Source: Streptomyces sp. NBC_00523 (lineage in GTDB: Bacteria; Actinomycetota; Actinomycetes; Streptomycetales; Streptomycetaceae). From it: a DNA stretch of 64,000 nt. The translations under genes were made by a program, and so were the position numbers. Location: NCBI RefSeq assembly GCF_036346615.1, contig NZ_CP107836.1, positions 4,588,001-4,652,000 on the forward strand, written 5' to 3'. The notes beneath the pieces were generated by a model. It was not told where the DNA came from. It made no database searches and worked only from the letters and a program-made list of their open reading frames with translations. Shown one piece after another: positions 60,153 through 64,000 of this stretch (the stretch's first letter is position 1; every line of letters starts with the position of its first letter).

Positions 60153-60731
60153 TCAGCTCCCGGGCCGCGCGGCCCTGCGGTACGCCACGAGGTCGCCCCG
60201 GCGGACCTGGCGCAGGCCGAGCGGGTCCGCGTACCAGGCCTCCTGCTCGCAGCTCCGCACCAGCGGGGACCCGGCCTCGTCGTACCGCCCGCGCAGCCCG
60301 TACCAGGGGCGCAGGGGCAGCCAGGCCAGCCCGTAGAGCCAGCGCCGCACCAGCAGGCCGGGTCCTGGGCGGCGGACGTCCGGCAGGCTCACCACCCGGA
60401 TGCCCATGATCAGCTTGCCGGCGCCCGCGCCGAGGAACGCGGTGAGCACGACCTGGTTGACGAAGGACAGCGCGAGCACCGGACCGGCCAGCAGCGCCGC
60501 CGCCTCGGGCAGGGAGGCGCTGTCCACGTACGGCCTGGCCAGCAGCCCCGCCGTGAGTACGCAGAGGTAGCAGTCCAGGCCCACCGCGAGGCAGCGCCGC
60601 ATCTCACCGGCGCGCGGCGGGGTGCGCGGCCCGGGGCGTAACGACCCGCCGCGCCCGGACCGTGCGGGCAGCCCGGGCCCGGCGGGCCGGTGCGGACGGA
60701 GACCTCTGCGGTTTCCCCGTATGGATGTCAT
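60153..60731 (-). CDS. RDD-family membrane protein
   Basis: A 192-residue protein. The first about 42 residues are Arg/Pro/Gly-rich and probably disordered. Three hydrophobic helices follow (LAVGLDCYLCVLTAGLLA, AAALLAGPVLALSFVNQVVLTAFL and RWLYGLAWLPLRPW). GKLIMGIRVVSLP between the second and third is typical of RDD proteins. The founding Arg-Asp-Asp triad reads RCLAVGLD here. The function is unknown; some members are ion or amino-acid transporters. The start at ATG 60731 is the longest; an internal ATG near residue 44 would remove the disordered leader. Confidence 0.8.
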   Translation of the reverse strand: MTSIRGNRRGLRPHRPAGPGLPARSGRGGSLRPGPRTPPRAGEMRRCLAVGLDCYLCVLTAGLLARPYVDSASLPEAAALLAGPVLALSFVNQVVLTAFLGAGAGKLIMGIRVVSLPDVRRPGPGLLVRRWLYGLAWLPLRPWYGLRGRYDEAGSPLVRSCEQEAWYADPLGLRQVRRGDLVAYRRAARPGS

Positions 60732-60869
60732 GAGCGAATCATGTCTGATGACCCGTCATTACGTCCCGGGGCGTTCCGTATTACCCCGCGGGTAATCGAC
60801 GTCCTCCGGCGCCCTCGGCAGCATGGAGCCATCAGCCGACGGACGACCGCACGAACCGGAGGGCCCGCC

Positions 60870-61226
60870 ATGACCGCCTACGCCATCGCGCACCTGTACC
60901 CCGAAGGCCGCCCCAACGCGGAGGTCATCGACTACATCGAGCGCATCCAGCCGACGATGGACCCGTACGGCGGCCGCTTCCTGGTCCACGTCGCGCCGGT
61001 CGAGGTGGTCGAGGGCGCGTGGCCCGGTGCGGTGGTGGTCCTCGGCTTCCCGTCCATCGAGGAGGCGCGCGCCTGGTACGCCTCTGCGGCCTACCAGGAG
61101 CTGGCGCCGCTGCGGACCCGGAACATGGCGGGCGACCTGGTGCTCGTGGAGGGCGTAGCGGGGGACTACGACCCGAGGGCGACCGCCGCGGCGCTGCGGG
61201 CGGCGGTCGCCGCTCCGGTGGCGTAA
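60870..61226 (+). CDS. DUF1330-family protein
   Basis: A 118-residue protein with the DUF1330 (dimeric alpha/beta-barrel) pattern: YAIAHLYPEGRPNAEVIDYIERIQPTMDPYGGRFLVHVAPVEVVEGAWPGAVVVLGFPSIEEARAWYASAAYQELAPLRTRNMAGDLV, in pieces. The extended C-terminus is Ala-rich. The biochemical role of this family is not known. GGAGGG precedes ATG 60870 by a few bases. It is divergent from the RDD gene. The 61227-61475 gap carries the gdhA promoter; I see no clear operator there. Confidence 0.88.
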   Translation: MTAYAIAHLYPEGRPNAEVIDYIERIQPTMDPYGGRFLVHVAPVEVVEGAWPGAVVVLGFPSIEEARAWYASAAYQELAPLRTRNMAGDLVLVEGVAGDYDPRATAAALRAAVAAPVA

Positions 61227-61475
61227 CGGCTGGATTTCCGGAACCTCACCGTCGAGACCGCGCGGCTGTGAGATTCACCACTTCGGCGGGGCCCCGGTGG
61301 CCGCTCCGGCCCGGCCAATCGCGCGCCGATCCTGGCCCCCGCAAGGCCGTTGGCCCAGGTCCGGGGTGTCGCGGGGCAGGGTCATCATGTGGATGCCACG
61401 GGCCTTCCGGCGGGCCCACTGGGAGAATCGGGGCTGCCCCCGCGTATGAGCCGACCCATGGAAGGTCTTGATCAG

Positions 61476-62855
61476 ATGCCGGTCACCCCTGACTCCGCCA
61501 CCTCGCACGCCGCCGAGAACCGCATCATCGAGCCGTTGTACGCCGAGGTGCTGCGCCGCAACCAGGGCGAGAAGGAGTTCCACCAGGCGGTCCGGGAGGT
61601 CCTGGAGACCCTCGGTCCCGTGCTCGCCAAGCGGCCGGAGTTCGTGGACGCCCGGGTCATCGAACGCATATGCGAACCGGAGCGCCAGCTCATCTTCCGC
61701 GTGCCGTGGTCGGACGACTCGGGCGACATCCACGTCAACCGCGGCTTCCGCGTCGAGTTCTCCAGCCTGCTCGGCCCGTACAAGGGCGGTCTGCGCTTCC
61801 ACCCCTCGGTGAACCTCGGCATCGTGAAGTTCCTCGGCTTCGAGCAGATCTTCAAGAACGCCCTCACCGGCATGCCCATCGGCGGCGGCAAGGGCGGCGC
61901 GGACTTCGACCCGAAGGGCCGCTCCGACGCCGAGATCATGCGGTTCTGTCAGTCCTTCATGACCGAGCTCCACCGCCACGTCGGCGAGTACACCGACGTG
62001 CCCGCCGGTGACATCGGCGTCGGCGGCCGCGAGATCGGCTACCTCTTCGGCCAGTACAAGCGGATCACCAACCGCCACGAGTCCGGCGTCCTCACCGGCA
62101 AGGGCCTCGGCTGGGGCGGCGCCCTCGTCCGCACCGAGGCGACCGGCTACGGCTGCGTCATGTTCACCGCCGAGATGCTGCGCAGCCGGGGCGAGTCCCT
62201 GGACGGCCAGCGGATCTCCGTCTCCGGCTCCGGCAACGTCGCGATCTACGCCATCGAGAAGGCCCAGCAGCTCGGCGCGACCGTCGTCACCGCCTCGGAC
62301 TCCGGCGGCTACGTCGTGGACGACAAGGGCATCGACCTCGACCTGCTCAAGGAGATCAAGGAGCGCGGCCGCGGCCGCATCTCCGAGTACGCCGAGCGGC
62401 GCGGCGCGCACGTGAAGTACGTCGAGGGCACCGGCGTCTGGAACGTCCCCGTCGACGTGGCCCTGCCCTGCGCCACCCAGAACGAGCTGCACGAGGCCGA
62501 CGCGCTCGCCCTCGTCCGCAACGGCGTCAAGGCGGTCGCCGAGGGCGCCAACATGCCCACCACCCCCGAGGCCGTCCGCGTCTTCCAGGACGCCGGAGTG
62601 GCCTTCGCCCCCGGCAAGGCGGCCAACGCGGGCGGCGTGGCCACCAGCGCCCTGGAGATGCAGCAGAACGCATCGCGCGACTCCTGGACCTTCGCCCACA
62701 CCGAGCAGCGGCTCTCGGAGATCATGCGCCACATCCACGACTCCTGCTACACCACCGCCGAGAAGTACGGCAGCCCCGGCAACTACGTCGTCGGCGCCAA
62801 CATCGCCGGCTTCGAACTGGTCGCGGACGCGATGCTGGCCCAGGGCCTCATCTGA
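61476..62855 (+). CDS. gdhA: NADP-specific glutamate dehydrogenase
   Basis: A 459-residue hexameric-type enzyme, assimilating ammonium onto 2-oxoglutarate. It has VPWSDDSGDIHVNRGFRVEFSSLLGPYKGGLRFHPSVN, the catalytic lysine in GGGKGGADFDPKGRS, the NADP-binding VSGSGNVAIYAIEKAQQLG, and PCATQNELHEADA. ATG 61476 is chosen, with GGAAGG about ten bases upstream; ATG 61446 and longer frames are possible. The length matches Streptomyces GdhA. It is monocistronic, with a strong terminator. Confidence 0.95.
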   Translation: MPVTPDSATSHAAENRIIEPLYAEVLRRNQGEKEFHQAVREVLETLGPVLAKRPEFVDARVIERICEPERQLIFRVPWSDDSGDIHVNRGFRVEFSSLLGPYKGGLRFHPSVNLGIVKFLGFEQIFKNALTGMPIGGGKGGADFDPKGRSDAEIMRFCQSFMTELHRHVGEYTDVPAGDIGVGGREIGYLFGQYKRITNRHESGVLTGKGLGWGGALVRTEATGYGCVMFTAEMLRSRGESLDGQRISVSGSGNVAIYAIEKAQQLGATVVTASDSGGYVVDDKGIDLDLLKEIKERGRGRISEYAERRGAHVKYVEGTGVWNVPVDVALPCATQNELHEADALALVRNGVKAVAEGANMPTTPEAVRVFQDAGVAFAPGKAANAGGVATSALEMQQNASRDSWTFAHTEQRLSEIMRHIHDSCYTTAEKYGSPGNYVVGANIAGFELVADAMLAQGLI

Positions 62856-62874
62856 CCCCGGCCACGCAACGCGA

Positions 62875-62906
62875 AACGGGCCCGGGGACGCTTCCCCGGG
62901 CCCGTT
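62875..62906 (+). terminator. Intrinsic terminator after gdhA
   Basis: AACGGGCCCGGGGA (62875-62888) pairs perfectly with TCCCCGGGCCCGTT (62893-62906) around a four-base loop, 19 bases after the stop. Confidence 0.85.
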
Positions 62907-62931
62907 CCCGTCCTCCGAAGGGCGGGCTTGT

Positions 62932-62949
62932 GTACACGCTTATGTGTAC
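62932..62949. promoter_or_regulatory. Inverted repeat in the toxin-antitoxin promoter
   Basis: GTACAC-gcttat-GTGTAC is a perfect 6-bp inverted repeat with a six-base spacer, ending nine bases before the antitoxin ATG. Its position is right for autoregulation by the antitoxin or the antitoxin-toxin complex. Confidence 0.65.
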
Positions 62950-62958
62950 GCTTGAGGT

Positions 62959-63219
62959 ATGACTGAGACCGTGACCGTGCGCGAGGCCCGTATGCACCTG
63001 GCGGAGGTCATCGACAGGGCCGAGTCCGGCGAAACGACGGTGGTGACCCGCAACGGCAAACGCGTTGCCGCGCTGGTCCCGATAGAGGTTCTCGACGCCC
63101 TGGACGCGGCTGCCGACGAACTGGCCGCCCGGGAGGCGGAGGCGCACCGTCAGGACCCGACCGTCGGCATGGCGGAACTCCTCGCCGACCTCTTCGAGGG
63201 TGAGAGCCCGGCCGCGTGA
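62959..63219 (+). CDS. Phd/YefM-type antitoxin
   Basis: An 86-residue protein with the Phd/YefM DNA-binding N-terminus (VTVREARMHLAEVIDRAESGETTVVTRNGKRVAALVPIEVLDAL) and a C-terminal toxin-binding tail rich in Ala, Glu and Asp (AAREAEAHRQDPTVGMAELLADLFEG). It would repress its own promoter through the inverted repeat just upstream and neutralise the toxin encoded next. GAGG precedes ATG 62959. The stop overlaps the toxin GTG (GTGA). Confidence 0.92.
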   Translation: MTETVTVREARMHLAEVIDRAESGETTVVTRNGKRVAALVPIEVLDALDAAADELAAREAEAHRQDPTVGMAELLADLFEGESPAA

Positions 63220-63485
63220 AGTACGCCTTCCGCTTCACCGCTCACGCCCAGCGCCAACTGCGCGCGATCGACCGGCAGGACGCGCTCCGCATCCTCACAG
63301 CCATCACCCCGCTCGGCGATGACCCATGCCGGGCGGACGCGGATGTCAAGAAACTCGCGGGGCACGACGGGCTCTACCGGGTGCGCGCCGGAGACTTCCG
63401 GGTGGTGTACGAGGTACGGGGCGACGTGCTGGTCATCCTGGTCCTCCACCTCGGACACCGGAGCGATGTGTACCGGAGCCTGTGA
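63216..63485 (+). CDS. RelE/ParE-superfamily toxin
   Basis: An 89-residue protein with the RelE fold: YAFRFTAHAQRQLRAIDRQDALRILTAI, then VKKLAGHDGLYRVRAGDFRVVYEVRGDVLVILVLHLGHRSDVY. The basic and aromatic residues GLYRVRAGDFRVVYE and the final HRSDVY match mRNA-interferase RelE members, which cut mRNA in the ribosome. The GTG start overlaps the antitoxin stop, so antitoxin is translated first. A bidirectional terminator follows. Paired with a Phd-like antitoxin, it is an ordinary type II module. Confidence 0.9.
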   Translation: MKYAFRFTAHAQRQLRAIDRQDALRILTAITPLGDDPCRADADVKKLAGHDGLYRVRAGDFRVVYEVRGDVLVILVLHLGHRSDVYRSL

Positions 63486-63494
63486 GGCCGGCCG

Positions 63495-63536
63495 AACGGG
63501 ACGGGCCCGGGCGCGCTTGCCCGGGCCCGTCCCGTT
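63495..63536. terminator. Bidirectional terminator hairpin
   Basis: AACGGGACGGGCCCGGGC (63495-63512) pairs perfectly with GCCCGGGCCCGTCCCGTT (63519-63536) around a six-base loop, between convergent toxin and msrA genes. Confidence 0.88.
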
Positions 63537-63546
63537 CAGAGGTGTC

Positions 63547-64000
63547 TCAGCTCTCCGCCGGGGCCACGCCCACCGGGCAGGAGACGCCCGTGCCGCCGAT
63601 GCCGCAGTAGCCGCCCGGGTTCTTGTCCAGGTACTGCTGGTGCGCTGCTTCGGCGGGGTAGAAGGGGCGGCCCTCGGCCGGCAGGATCTCCGTGGTGATC
63701 TCGCCGTGGCCGGAGGACGTCAGGACCTTCTGGTACGCCTGGCGGGACGCCTCGGCGGCCGTCGCCTGGTCCGGGGTGTGGGTGTAGACCGCGGAGCGGT
63801 ACTGCGTACCCACGTCGTTGCCCTGGCGGAAGCCCTGGGTCGGGTCGTGGGACTCCCAGAACAGCTTCAGCAGCTCGGCGTACGTGACGGTCTTCGGGTC
63901 GTACACCACGCGGACGGCCTCCGTGTGGCCGGTGAGGCCCGAGCAGACCTCCTCGTACGCGGGGTTCTCCGTATAGCCGCCCTGGTAGCCGACGAGCGTC
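63547..64000 (-). CDS. msrA: Peptide-methionine (S)-S-oxide reductase MsrA, C-terminal part
   Basis: The frame is open to the window edge, so the 5' end, with the GCFW catalytic cysteine, lies outside. The visible 150 residues match MsrA: VGYQGGYTENPAYEEVCSGLTGHTEAVRVVYDP, LLKLFWESHDPTQGFRQGNDVGTQYRSAVY and a C-terminal QQYLDKNPGGYCGIGGTGVSCPVG, with the resolving cysteines. It repairs methionine S-sulfoxide in proteins using thioredoxin. Confidence 0.96.
   Translation of the reverse strand, partial: TLVGYQGGYTENPAYEEVCSGLTGHTEAVRVVYDPKTVTYAELLKLFWESHDPTQGFRQGNDVGTQYRSAVYTHTPDQATAAEASRQAYQKVLTSSGHGEITTEILPAEGRPFYPAEAAHQQYLDKNPGGYCGIGGTGVSCPVGVAPAES

Noticed and set aside
1..64000. Transfer RNA, ribosomal RNA, insertion sequences or attachment sites
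   Set aside because: I found no tRNA-like cloverleaf with CCA-side pairing, no rRNA motifs and no transposase genes; the defence island has no adjoining tRNA or integrase in the window.

Overview
The window is about 72% G+C (by eye), with ATGA/GTGA gene overlaps, frequent GTG and TTG starts and a gene order I recognise from Streptomyces chromosomes: nucleoside uptake and catabolism, afsQ1-afsQ2-sigQ, acyl-CoA carboxylase, birA, cya, hutH, gdhA. I read it as a core-region segment of a Streptomyces chromosome carrying one accessory defence island.

Layout. 1-732: 3' end of an M20 amidohydrolase. 809-7958: nucleoside import and pyrimidine salvage (BMP-family binding lipoprotein, ABC ATPase, two permeases, cytidine deaminase, thymidine phosphorylase). 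8002-12535: STAS protein, ECF sigma factor, L,D-transpeptidase, MFS transporter and LysR regulator. 12536-22093: accessory island with a five-gene type I-E Cascade operon (cas8e-cse2-cas7e-cas5e-cas6e), no cas3, cas1 or cas2, degenerate CRISPR repeats on both sides, then a small membrane protein and a 1,239-residue STAND NTPase. 22086-24143: alpha/beta hydrolase fold protein and adenosine deaminase. 24278-30821: small secreted proteins, PspC, VanZ, the afsQ lipoprotein/kinase/regulator operon with divergent sigQ, and a uridine kinase-like gene. 30892-43486: deoC with two aldehyde dehydrogenase genes, PH-like protein, TrmB/LuxR-like regulator, aminopeptidase P, phosphohexomutase-family enzyme, purine nucleoside phosphorylase, gamma-glutamylcyclotransferase-like protein, LpdA-type flavoprotein, DeoR regulator. 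43518-51951: TetR regulator, acyl-CoA carboxylase alpha, epsilon and beta subunits with Maf and MmpB between them, biotin ligase, adenylate cyclase. 52028-64000: enoyl-CoA hydratase, diguanylate cyclase, HutH, sorting-signal protein, L,D-transpeptidase, FtsX-type ABC pair, RDD and DUF1330 proteins, GdhA, a Phd/RelE toxin-antitoxin pair and partial MsrA.

Two signals stand out. First, a palindrome with core TACGCGCGTA (14-bp form TCTACGCGCGTAGA) lies in front of six transcription units, all in nucleoside metabolism: the binding protein, the ABC operon, deoA, add, deoC and the purine nucleoside phosphorylase. Together these encode a full route: import, deamination, phosphorolysis, pentose-phosphate isomerisation, aldol cleavage and aldehyde oxidation. 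Second, the Cascade operon without a nuclease or adaptation genes sits beside a STAND NTPase. This suggests an RNA-guided sensor coupled to a signalling ATPase instead of Cas3.

A 46-49 bp dispersed repeat occurs four times between genes. Twice it supplies the stop codon and an identical C-terminal tail (SSPSGD) to unrelated proteins. No rRNA, tRNA or insertion sequence was recognised.
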